NCBI GenBank assembly: GCA_900553135.1
Contig: USCO01000066.1
Coordinates: 1-10,851, forward strand
DNA: 10,851 nt
DNA from: an uncultured Eubacteriales bacterium
Lineage (GTDB): Bacteria > Bacillota > Clostridia > Oscillospirales > Oscillospiraceae
Direction of reading: 5' to 3'
In this document: positions 1 through 6,640 of the stretch, piece by piece
Position numbering within the stretch: the stretch's first letter is position 1
Layout of the letters: every line of letters begins with the position of its first letter
Notes under the pieces: generated by a model
Seen by the model: the letters and a program-made list of their open reading frames with translations, nothing else
Database searches by the model: none
Told to the model about the DNA's origin: nothing
Translations under genes and position numbers: made by a program

Positions 1-267
1 CAGATACATGCAGTAGGCCCGGTTCAGCTCCCGGTCGCCGTACATCCAGCCGCCGCCGTGAATGTCCACAATGGTGGGCAGGGGGCCGGAGACTCCGGCG
101 GGGCGGTACAGATTCAGGGTGTGCATGGGGTCGCCGTCCTCCAGGTAGGGGATGCCCGGCCGGACCTCCACCCCCTGGGGCAGGGGTTGCGTGCTCAGCC
201 GTACCTGGTCCCGGCGGCGGTTTCCCTCCCATTTGCGGCGGATGAGAGAACGAATGAAAAAGCCCAT
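1..267 (-). CDS. alpha/beta hydrolase (esterase/lipase-like), N-terminal 89 residues only
   Basis: The gene is cut by the left window edge, so only its first 89 codons are visible. The reading starts at ATG 267-265, preceded by AGGAGG (281-276) with 8 nt spacing. Residues 70-74 read HGGGW after a hydrophobic strand (PTIVDI). This is the oxyanion-hole motif of the HSL/carboxylesterase-type alpha/beta hydrolases (BD-FAE, Aes-like), and the preceding strand containing LNLYRP is also typical of them. The N-terminus is basic (two RR/RRR clusters) with no clear signal peptide, so a cytoplasmic enzyme is likely. The catalytic Ser, Asp and His would lie beyond the window, so the substrate cannot be given. 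The gene follows the terminator of the sucrose operon and probably has its own promoter. Fold assignment is fairly sure; the function beyond ester hydrolysis is unknown. Confidence 0.8.
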   Translation of the reverse strand, partial: MGFFIRSLIRRKWEGNRRRDQVRLSTQPLPQGVEVRPGIPYLEDGDPMHTLNLYRPAGVSGPLPTIVDIHGGGWMYGDRELNRAYCMYL

Positions 268-299
268 GGTGTGTGCCTCCTGAGGTTGAATTCCCTTTC

Positions 300-328
300 A
301 GGATACTCGCATTTCCCGTCCTTTGCAA
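300..328 (-). promoter_or_regulatory. candidate sigma-70-type promoter for the alpha/beta hydrolase
   Basis: On the minus strand TTGCAA (328-323) and TATCCT (305-300) are separated by exactly 17 nt. Each matches the consensus at four of six positions. The element sits just past the T-tract of the upstream terminator and about 33 nt before the start codon of the hydrolase, where a fresh promoter would be needed. Assigned by eye only. Confidence 0.4.
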
Positions 329-367
329 GGGAAAGAAAACAGCCGGGACCCTTCCGGGTCCCGGCTG
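329..367 (-). terminator. Rho-independent terminator of the sucrose operon
   Basis: A perfect 12-bp inverted repeat, CAGCCGGGACCC (340-351) and GGGTCCCGGCTG (356-367), encloses a 4-nt loop. Read on the minus strand it is followed by TTTTCTTTCCC (339-329), an intrinsic terminator tract. It begins 3 nt beyond the stop codon of the LacI-family gene, so it ends the leftward fructokinase-amylosucrase-regulator transcript. Confidence 0.9.
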
Positions 368-370
368 TAC

Positions 371-1354
371 TTAGATACTTTCCCGCTCCACCACGGTGTA
401 GTCCAGCATGGTCTGGCGCACGGGGAGGGGCTCTCCCTTCCGGTCCACCATGGACAGTAGCATCCCCGCGGCCTCGCTGCCGCAGGTCTCGTAGTAGAAG
501 TGGGCGGTGGTGAGCTGGGGGGTGACATATACGTCCGCCCAGTTGTCATCCACCCCGGCCACGCTCACATCCTGGGGCAGGCGTTTTCCCGCCCGGCGCA
601 GGGCGTCCATGGCCCCCAGGGCGGTGAGGTCGGTGGCGCACATGACCCCGTCCAGATCGGGGTACTCGGCCAGCAGCTCCTCCATGGCCTGCCGGCCGCC
701 CTCCAGGGTGAAGGAGGCGGAGCGGCAGGGCAGGTCGGGAGAGAGCCCCGCCTCACTGAGGGCGGCCTGAGCCCCCTGCTTGCGCCGCAGGCCCACGGCC
801 ACATCCTGCTCGGTGACGCCCAGGTACACCACCCGGCGGCGGCCCCGGCGGATGAGACGGGTCATGAGCTCCCGGGCGGCGTTGTAGTCGTCGTGGTAGA
901 CACAGGGGACCCCGTCGGTGCGCTGGCCCGCCACCACTACGGGGACGGAGCAGTTGAGCAGAGCGTGCTGGTGACGGGGGGTGAGGACGGTGGCCATGAG
1001 GATGATGCCCGCCACCGAGCGGGTCTGAAACAGGTCCAGGTAGGCCAGCTCCTGTTCCGGGTCGTTGTCGGTGTTGGCCAGCAGACACAGGTAGCCCCGC
1101 TGGGACAGCACCTGGGTGATGCCGGCGGTGACCCGGCCCACGGCGTCGGAATTGATCTTGGGTACGATGACCCCCACGTAGTCGGTGACCTTGCTGCGCA
1201 GAGACTGGGCAGCGGCGTCGGGGCGGTAGCCGGTCTGGGCGATGGCGGCGGCAATGGCCTCCCGCTTGGCCTGGCTGAGGGAGCCGCCGTTCAGATAGCG
1301 GCTGACGGCGGCGCTGGATACGCCGGCCATTTGGGCGATCTCTTTGATGGTCAT
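371..1354 (-). CDS. LacI-family transcriptional regulator, ScrR-like
   Basis: A 327-residue repressor-type protein of normal LacI length. Residues 2-22 (TIKEIAQMAGVSSAAVSRYLN) form the LacI helix-turn-helix, followed by the hinge helix region RPDAAAQSLRSK (about 44-55) that inserts into the operator minor groove. From about residue 58 (YVGVIVP) comes the periplasmic-binding-protein-like effector domain, with the late GVDDN segment typical of the family. The variant SSAAVSRYLNGGSLS is common in sucrose-operon regulators, and the operon context agrees, so a sucrose- or fructose-responsive repressor is likely. The start ATG 1354-1352 was chosen because the homology begins there and AAGGAG (1371-1366) lies 11 nt upstream; the reading frame stays open further upstream, but that stretch overlaps the amylosucrase end. 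It is the last gene of its operon, 28 bp after the amylosucrase stop, so it would be co-transcribed with, and probably autoregulates, its targets. The family is certain; the effector is inferred. Confidence 0.92.
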   Translation of the reverse strand: MTIKEIAQMAGVSSAAVSRYLNGGSLSQAKREAIAAAIAQTGYRPDAAAQSLRSKVTDYVGVIVPKINSDAVGRVTAGITQVLSQRGYLCLLANTDNDPEQELAYLDLFQTRSVAGIILMATVLTPRHQHALLNCSVPVVVAGQRTDGVPCVYHDDYNAARELMTRLIRRGRRRVVYLGVTEQDVAVGLRRKQGAQAALSEAGLSPDLPCRSASFTLEGGRQAMEELLAEYPDLDGVMCATDLTALGAMDALRRAGKRLPQDVSVAGVDDNWADVYVTPQLTTAHFYYETCGSEAAGMLLSMVDRKGEPLPVRQTMLDYTVVERESI

Positions 1355-1382
1355 ATGGCTGGCAGCTCCTTTTAAAATATGG

Positions 1383-3566
1383 TTACCCCTCCTGGAGCAT
1401 CCAGGCAAAGCCGTAGGGGAACAGCTCCACCCGGCTGAGGTTGTCGAAGTCACCTCCGTAGATCAGCTCTTTAAAGGAGCCCTGCTCGGGGGAGGAGACG
1501 GTGACAAATTCCTGGCTGAAGTTGAAGAAGGCGATGAGCTTGCGGCCCTGGTACCAGCGGCCCACACCCAGCACGTGGGAGGAACCGGTGTCGAAGGTCC
1601 ACACGTCGGCCCGGGCGTCAAAAGCGGGCTCCTGGGCGCGGATCTCTTCCAGATGGCGCAGGCCCATGAACTGCTTGCCCTGGCGGGTGGTCCCGTCATG
1701 GCGCATGGCGGCCAGCTCCCACTGGAAGTTGCCCCGGTGGATGTAGCGGCTGTCGTCCCACTTCTCGCCGTCGTGGTGATAGGAGTAGTCGTTGAGCTGG
1801 CCCACCTCGTCGCCGCTGTACAGCACGGGGATGCCGCTCTGGGTGAGCATCCAGGCGTGGAGCATCAGGTCGCAGGAGATGGCCCGCTCTAGCTTAAAGG
1901 GGTTCTGCTCGTAGTCGGCAGCCTCCACACCGCACAGGGAGGCGGTGGTGCCGCACAGGCGGGCGTCGCCCAGGCGGGGGTCGTCGTTGTAGAGCTCGCC
2001 CCGGCTGTCGCTGCCCGGCCACTTGCCGGTGAACCAGTCGTTGAGGTACTTCTTGTGGGCCACCTCATTGGTGCCGAAGTGGGCCTTCAGCCAGGCGTAG
2101 TCCAGGCCCCAGCCGATGTCGTCGTGGCAGCGCAGGTAGTTCAGGAACAGGAAGTCCCGGGGCAGGGCGCACACCGTGTCCATCTGGTGGCGCAGCAGGG
2201 ACACGTCCCCGGTGGCCAGGGTGTGCCAGGTGGTGGCCATGGTGGTCACGTTGTACAGCATGTGGCACTCGGGCTTTTCGGGGGAGCCGAAGTAGGGCAC
2301 CACCTTGGCGGGCTCCATGACCACCTCGCCCAGCAGCAGCACGCTGGGACACACGATCTGACAGACCATGCGCATCATACGCACCAGGGTGTGGACCTGG
2401 GGAAGGTTGCGGCAGTTGGTGCCCAGCTCCTTCCAGATGTAGGGCACCGCGTCCAGGCGGATCACGTCGATGCCCCGGTTGGCCAGGTACAGGAGGTTTT
2501 CCGTCATGTCGTTAAAGACCACGGGATTGGCGTAGTTGAGGTCCCACTGATAGGGATAGAAGTTGGTCATGACCACCTGCTTGCAGTCATCCAGCCAAGT
2601 GAAGCTGCCGGGAGCGGTGGTGGGGAACACCTGGGGGACCGTCTTTTCAAACTCCTGGGGGATCTCCCAGTTGTCATAGAAGAAGTAGCGCTCCCGGTAG
2701 CCGGGCTCTCCCGCCCGGGCCTTCCGGGCCCACTGGTGGTCCTCGCTGGTGTGGTTCATGACAAAGTCCAGGCACAGGCTGATGCCCTTCTCCCGGCAGG
2801 CGTCGGCCAGGTGCTCCAGGTCCTCCATGGTGCCAAGCTCCGGCTGGACCCGGCGGAAGTCGGACACGGCGTAGCCGCCGTCGCTGCGGCCCTTGGGGCT
2901 CTCCAGCAGGGGCATCAGGTGCAGGTAGTTGACCCCGCACTCCTGGATGTAGGGCAGGCGCTCCTGCACGCCCTTCAGGTTGCCGGCAAAGGCGTTGGTG
3001 TACAGCATCATGCCCAGCAGGTCCCGGCGGCGGTACCAGTCGGGGTCCTCCTCCCGGCGCAGGTCCTGCAGGCGCAGATCCAGTTTGCGCTGGGCCCAGC
3101 AGCGGCGCAGCATCTGGACAAAGTAGTCAAAAGCGGCCATGTCCCCGTGGTAGAGCTCGCAGTAGAGCCACTTCAGCTCGTCGTAGCAGGCGTCCAGACG
3201 GCGCTGGAAGGCGTCGGGGTCGTCCCGGCGGGCAGGTTCCTCGGCGTCTTCACAGGGAATCTCCTCTTCCTGCTGCTCCTCCTCGTCCTCCTCGGGCTGA
3301 GGAGCGGGCGCTTCTTCCTCTTCGGGCTCAGGCTGGGGAGCGGGGATTTCCTGAACAGGGGCCTCCTGGACGGGAGCCTCCTGGGCCTGCTCCGGCTGGA
3401 CCTGAGAGGAAACCTGGGGATCCTCCTGAGCGGCAGGGGCGGCCTGGGCGGCGCCCATGTCCACCTTGGGCAGGGCGGGCATTTTCAGCGGCCAGCCCTC
3501 CTCCAGCCAGCGGCGGATGCGCCAGGTGTGGGCGGGGATGACACTCCAATTTTTAAACCCGTTCAT
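1383..3566 (-). CDS. amylosucrase-type glycoside hydrolase (GH13 subfamily 4) with acidic N-terminal linker
   Basis: This enzyme is predicted to act on cytoplasmic sucrose, transferring glucose to an alpha-1,4-glucan (amylosucrase) or to water (sucrose hydrolase) and releasing fructose. All GH13 motifs are visible: DFVMNHTS (267-274), GIDVIRLDAV (365-374) with nucleophile D372, LLGEVVM (411-417) with acid/base E414, and CHDDIGW (480-486) with stabiliser D482. SDGGYAV (228-234) and DSRYIHR (605-611) match the Asp/Arg pair that closes the sucrose pocket in Neisseria amylosucrase (from memory D144/R509), here D229 and R611. The helical N-domain typical of the subfamily spans about 118-180, and a C-terminal beta domain spans about 645-727. 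At 727 residues it is roughly 90 longer than usual, owing to a low-complexity Pro/Glu/Gln stretch at about 36-116. The start ATG 3566-3564 has TAAGGAGG 7 nt upstream, overlapping the fructokinase stop codon, which suggests translational coupling. Amylosucrase versus hydrolase cannot be settled from sequence alone. Confidence 0.9.
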   Translation of the reverse strand: MNGFKNWSVIPAHTWRIRRWLEEGWPLKMPALPKVDMGAAQAAPAAQEDPQVSSQVQPEQAQEAPVQEAPVQEIPAPQPEPEEEEAPAPQPEEDEEEQQEEEIPCEDAEEPARRDDPDAFQRRLDACYDELKWLYCELYHGDMAAFDYFVQMLRRCWAQRKLDLRLQDLRREEDPDWYRRRDLLGMMLYTNAFAGNLKGVQERLPYIQECGVNYLHLMPLLESPKGRSDGGYAVSDFRRVQPELGTMEDLEHLADACREKGISLCLDFVMNHTSEDHQWARKARAGEPGYRERYFFYDNWEIPQEFEKTVPQVFPTTAPGSFTWLDDCKQVVMTNFYPYQWDLNYANPVVFNDMTENLLYLANRGIDVIRLDAVPYIWKELGTNCRNLPQVHTLVRMMRMVCQIVCPSVLLLGEVVMEPAKVVPYFGSPEKPECHMLYNVTTMATTWHTLATGDVSLLRHQMDTVCALPRDFLFLNYLRCHDDIGWGLDYAWLKAHFGTNEVAHKKYLNDWFTGKWPGSDSRGELYNDDPRLGDARLCGTTASLCGVEAADYEQNPFKLERAISCDLMLHAWMLTQSGIPVLYSGDEVGQLNDYSYHHDGEKWDDSRYIHRGNFQWELAAMRHDGTTRQGKQFMGLRHLEEIRAQEPAFDARADVWTFDTGSSHVLGVGRWYQGRKLIAFFNFSQEFVTVSSPEQGSFKELIYGGDFDNLSRVELFPYGFAWMLQEG

Positions 3567-3578
3567 GAAACGGCCTCC

Positions 3579-4511
3579 TTACTGAATTTCCGCCAGGGTG
3601 GGCATGGCGGGGATGGCTCCGCTGCGGGAGCAGGTAATGGAAGCGGCGCGGTTGGCAAAGGCCAGGATGTCCTCCAGCTCGGCGGCAGTGAGACCCTCCA
3701 GGGGCTTTCCTTCCCGGGCCACCAGGCGGCTGAGCACCGCGCCCAGGAAGGTGTCGCCAGCCCCGTTGGTGTCGGCCACGGTGGTGGTCACGCCGGGCAC
3801 CAGGCCGGTCTTGCCCTGCCAGCGGTAGAAAGCGCCCTTGCTGCCCAGGGTGATGAGCACCAGCTTGACGCCGTCCTGCTCCATGCGGCGGCTGCCCTCC
3901 TCGGGGTCGTCGGTGCCGGTGAGCAGGGGCAGCTCCTCGTCGCTGATTTTCAGCAGGTCCACCAGGGGCAGAGGAATGCGCATCCACTGCACAGCCTCTT
4001 CCTCACCGCGCCACAGGCTGGCGCGGTAGTTGGGGTCGTAGCTCACCAGCACCCCCTTCTGGTGGGCGTGGCGGGCGGCGAAGATGGTGGCGGAGCGGGA
4101 CAGACCGGCGGTGAGGCTCACCGAGCCGAAGTGGAGCACCTTGGCTCCCTCGATGAGACGCACATCCACCTCGTCGGGGGAGAGGTTGCTGTCCGCCCCC
4201 CGCAGGAACTGGAAGGAGCGCTCCCCCTCGGGGGAGAGGGTGACCACCGCCATGGTGGTGGGAGCGGAGTCGGTGAGCAGGCAGGAGGTGTCTACCCCGT
4301 TTTCCACCAAAACCTCCCGCAGGTAGCGGCCAAAGCCGTCTGTGCCCACTTTGCCCAGAAAAGCGGTCTGAGCGCCCAGACGGGCGGCGGCCACCGCCAC
4401 ATTGGCGGGCGCGCCTCCGGGGTTGGCGGCAAAGGTGGGGACCCCCTGGCTGTTGCGGCCAGTCTGGGTCAGGTCGATCAAAACTTCTCCAACAGTGGTG
4501 ATATCACTCAT
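3579..4511 (-). CDS. scrK: PfkB-family fructokinase
   Basis: A 310-residue sugar kinase predicted to phosphorylate fructose to fructose-6-phosphate with ATP in the cytoplasm. The N-terminal PfkB region shows GGAPANVAVAAARLG (32-46) and GKVGTDGFG (53-61), which bind the sugar. DPNYR (159-163) and TLGSKGA (221-227) are typical of bacterial fructokinases, and the second PfkB signature DTNGAGDTF (247-255) carries the catalytic base D253. ATG 4511-4509 is preferred to an in-frame TTG at 4532 because GGGGAG (4527-4522) lies 10 nt before it and the TTG start would swallow that site. It is the first gene of the leftward operon, 12 bp ahead of the amylosucrase, and would consume the fructose that enzyme releases. 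The PfkB family also contains ribokinases and KDG kinases, but the motifs and context favour fructose. Confidence 0.92.
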   Translation of the reverse strand: MSDITTVGEVLIDLTQTGRNSQGVPTFAANPGGAPANVAVAAARLGAQTAFLGKVGTDGFGRYLREVLVENGVDTSCLLTDSAPTTMAVVTLSPEGERSFQFLRGADSNLSPDEVDVRLIEGAKVLHFGSVSLTAGLSRSATIFAARHAHQKGVLVSYDPNYRASLWRGEEEAVQWMRIPLPLVDLLKISDEELPLLTGTDDPEEGSRRMEQDGVKLVLITLGSKGAFYRWQGKTGLVPGVTTTVADTNGAGDTFLGAVLSRLVAREGKPLEGLTAAELEDILAFANRAASITCSRSGAIPAMPTLAEIQ

Positions 4512-4547
4512 GACGGAACAGCTCCCCTTCAAAAATATTGAAATATT

Positions 4548-4563
4548 TTGAAAACGATTGCAA
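4548..4563. promoter_or_regulatory. cre/LacI-type operator at the sucrose-operon start site
   Basis: TTGAAAACGATTGCAA fits the catabolite-responsive element consensus WTGNAANCGNWNNCWW at every defined position, and the LacI-family palindrome TGnAAnCGnTTnCA. It overlaps the predicted transcription start of the leftward operon, directly downstream of its -10 box, which is the classical place for a repressor. The bound protein could be CcpA or the operon's own LacI-family regulator; the consensus cannot distinguish them. Confidence 0.65.
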
Positions 4564-4567
4564 AAAA

Positions 4568-4596
4568 ACTATAGCACAGAAATTCGGCCCGTGCAA
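4568..4596 (-). promoter_or_regulatory. promoter of the fructokinase-amylosucrase-regulator operon
   Basis: On the minus strand TTGCAC (4596-4591) and TATAGT (4573-4568) lie 17 nt apart. The -10 box matches the consensus at five of six positions and is preceded by TGC, an extended -10. Transcription would start near 4561, inside the cre/LacI-type site, leaving a leader of about 50 nt before the fructokinase ATG. Confidence 0.6.
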
Positions 4597-4650
4597 CGAG
4601 AAAACCGGCACTTTTTTCACGTCCGATTTCACAAAATTTTCCTTCTGAAT

Positions 4651-4679
4651 TTGACACATCAGACAAGGAGGCAGAAAAT
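4651..4679 (+). promoter_or_regulatory. candidate promoter for the Bmp-fusion/phosphoesterase operon
   Basis: A perfect TTGACA (4651-4656) is followed after 17 nt by GAAAAT (4674-4679), a four-of-six -10 match. The leader would be about 90 nt. An alternative with weaker boxes is TTGCTA (4706-4711) with TACTTT (4729-4734), preceded by TGA; it would give a leader of about 34 nt. Which one is used cannot be decided by eye. Confidence 0.4.
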
Positions 4680-4692
4680 AGACGCATCTTTT

Positions 4693-4719
4693 TATGAAAA
4701 AGGAATTGCTATTTTCATA
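4693..4719. repeat. 8-bp inverted repeat upstream of the Bmp-fusion gene
   Basis: TATGAAAA (4693-4700) and TTTTCATA (4712-4719) are perfect inverted copies separated by 11 bp. The dyad lies in the divergent intergenic region, downstream of the TTGACA promoter candidate and overlapping the alternative -35 box. It is too AT-rich for a stable RNA hairpin and reads more like a protein-binding site. Confidence 0.4.
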
Positions 4720-4774
4720 GCGCCATGATACTTTGGGATAAAACAGGACAAGATGGAGGAAAGGAGCGAGAGAT

Positions 4775-6640
4775 ATGCCGTTGGAAGAGTATCACAAGGC
4801 CCTGCGCATGGGCCTGAGAGAGAACCGGGCCGCCGAGGCCCGGGGCGAGACCCCCGGACTGCGGGTTCTGCCCGAGGAGCCGGAGAAGCTTTCTGTGCGG
4901 CGGGAATCCCTGGGCATTGTGGAGATCCCCAGCGAGCTGCTGGACGGGACCTGCAACAATTTACGCGCCGGGGCCTTTTCCCGCAGCTTTTACCCCGCCC
5001 TGCAGGAGGACAGCGAGTTTGCCCACAAGTGGGCCTCCCTGTGCAAATCCCACCTGGAGGAGGGCATTCGGGACCCCATCAAGGCGGTGGAGTACCTCAA
5101 CCATTTTTACGTCATCGAGGGCCACAAGCGGGTCAGCGTGCTGAAATATTTTGGGGCCATCTCCATTCCGGGCGTAGTCACCCGCCTGCTGCCCAAGCCC
5201 TCGGATGACCCGGCGGTGGCGGCCTACTACGAGTTTTTGGACTTTTACCAGATGACCGGCCTGAACTTTTTGGTGTTCCACCGTCCGGGGGAGTACCGGG
5301 AGCTGCTGGAGGCCATGGGCCGCACCAACCGGGAGGCCTGGAGCGCCGAGGACGTGTACGCCCTGCGCACCTTCTACTACATGTTCCGGGACGCCTATCT
5401 CAAGGAGAGCGGCGACTATGAGAGCATTTCCATCGCCTTTCTGACCTATATCAAGATTTTCGGCTACGGCGCATCCCGGGACAAGATGTCCTCCCAGATC
5501 GCCCAGGAGCTGCCCAAGATCCGCCAGGAAATCCGCAACCGCCAGGAGAACGCGGGTACCACCGTGCTGGTGGAGGACGAGGTGAAGCGGCCCCTGTTTA
5601 CCTTCTCCACGGGCGGAAAGGTGACGGCGGCCTTTATCCACAACGGCTCCTCCGCCACCTCCCGTTGGGTGTACGGCCACGAGTACGGCCGCTATCTGCT
5701 GGAAAACGCCATGGGCGGGCAGGTGCGCACCCTGTCCTATGAGAACGTGGAGGATGACCAGGCGGCGGAGCAGGCCATTGAGGACGCGGTGGAGAAGGGG
5801 GCCGACGTGATCTTCACCACCCATCCCCGGCTGCTCATGCCCAGCGTGAAGCAGGCGGTGCTCCGCCCCAATGTAAAGATTCTCAACTGTTCCCTCAACA
5901 CCTCCTACCCCTCGGTGCGCACTTACTACCCCCGGATGTATGACGCCAAGTTTATCAAGGGGGCCATTGCGGGCACCCTGACCCGGGACGGCCGCATCGG
6001 CTACGTGGCCGACTACCCCACCTACGGCAGCATTGCCAGCATCAACGCCTTCGCCCAGGGGGCCCGTATGGTCAACGCCAACGCCCGGGTGTATCTGGAG
6101 TGGGCGGGGATGAAGGATGGGGGCGGCCTGCAGCGGCTTCAGGAGCGGGGCATCGCCTATATTGACTACCTGGACCGCCTGGGCGCCAACACCGGCAACC
6201 AGCTGGGCGGCATCCACAACCTGGCCCTCATCCAGTGCCATTGGGGCAAGCTGTACCAGAGCCTGGTGCGCCGGGTGATGGAGGGCAGCTGGAAGCAGGA
6301 GGACCGGGGCAGCAGCGCCATCAGCTACTGGTGGGGCATGACCCAGGGGGTCATCAGCGTGCTGTGTTCCCGCCGTCTGCCCACCGGCACCCGCCGTCTG
6401 GCCGGAGTGCTGCGGGACGCCCTGCGGGACGACCGGCTGGACCCCTTCTACGGGACTCTGGTGGACCAGAAGGGCCGCGTGGTCTACGGGGACGAGGTGC
6501 CCATTTCCGCAACGCAAATTTTGTCTATGAACTGGCTGTCCTCCTTTGTGGAGGGCCGCATCCCAGCGTTTGAAGAACTGTCTCCCACCGCTCAGGAGCT
6601 GGTTCGCCTCCAGGGGGTGGAAAGGCAGGGGGAGAAATGA
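4775..6640 (+). CDS. ParB-like/Bmp (PnrA-type) fusion protein, apparently cytoplasmic
   Basis: A 621-residue protein of unclear role. Residues 113-127 (VIEGHKRVSVLKYFG) followed by ISIPGVVTRLL resemble the ParB/sulfiredoxin fold motif in which GERR-like residues bind nucleotide. Residues 190-275 look helical. From residue 281 (GKVTAAFIHNGS) the sequence follows the Bmp/PnrA substrate-binding fold: AIEDAVEKGADVIFTTHP, then AKFIKGAIAGTL and GRIGYVADYPTYGSIASINAFAQGAR (about 408-433). That family normally consists of lipoproteins of about 350 residues that bind nucleosides for ABC import. Here no signal peptide, lipobox or membrane segment is seen, so it is probably cytosolic and may be a ligand-sensing regulator; the Bmp-domain protein Med of Bacillus is a regulatory precedent. 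The start ATG 4775 has AAAGGAG 8 nt upstream. It overlaps the next gene by ATGA, so the two products are probably made together. The Bmp domain is well supported; the ParB-like call is moderate; function is unknown. Confidence 0.8.
   Translation: MPLEEYHKALRMGLRENRAAEARGETPGLRVLPEEPEKLSVRRESLGIVEIPSELLDGTCNNLRAGAFSRSFYPALQEDSEFAHKWASLCKSHLEEGIRDPIKAVEYLNHFYVIEGHKRVSVLKYFGAISIPGVVTRLLPKPSDDPAVAAYYEFLDFYQMTGLNFLVFHRPGEYRELLEAMGRTNREAWSAEDVYALRTFYYMFRDAYLKESGDYESISIAFLTYIKIFGYGASRDKMSSQIAQELPKIRQEIRNRQENAGTTVLVEDEVKRPLFTFSTGGKVTAAFIHNGSSATSRWVYGHEYGRYLLENAMGGQVRTLSYENVEDDQAAEQAIEDAVEKGADVIFTTHPRLLMPSVKQAVLRPNVKILNCSLNTSYPSVRTYYPRMYDAKFIKGAIAGTLTRDGRIGYVADYPTYGSIASINAFAQGARMVNANARVYLEWAGMKDGGGLQRLQERGIAYIDYLDRLGANTGNQLGGIHNLALIQCHWGKLYQSLVRRVMEGSWKQEDRGSSAISYWWGMTQGVISVLCSRRLPTGTRRLAGVLRDALRDDRLDPFYGTLVDQKGRVVYGDEVPISATQILSMNWLSSFVEGRIPAFEELSPTAQELVRLQGVERQGEK

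Noticed and set aside
1355..1453. Upstream extension of the LacI-family gene
   Set aside because: The frame stays open into the amylosucrase gene, but LacI homology begins exactly at the ATG at 1354 and AAGGAG lies just ahead of it.
2055..4541. 828-codon open frame on the plus strand
   Set aside because: It lies antisense to the amylosucrase and fructokinase genes, has a G/V/H-rich composition with no family motif, and results from the GC-rich codon pattern of the real genes.
4694..4720. 8-codon frame MKKELLFS spanning the inverted repeat
   Set aside because: The nearest AAGGAGG (4665-4671) is 22 nt away, too far for initiation; it is more simply a by-product of the dyad sequence.
4753..5208. 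151-codon plus-strand frame starting at ATG 4753
   Set aside because: It overlaps the Bmp-fusion gene in another frame, is rich in Arg/Gly/Pro, and its ATG lies upstream of the ribosome site used by the real start at 4775.
4961..6517. 518-codon open frame on the minus strand
   Set aside because: Antisense to the Bmp-fusion gene, with no recognisable domain and no proper ribosome site; a shadow frame.
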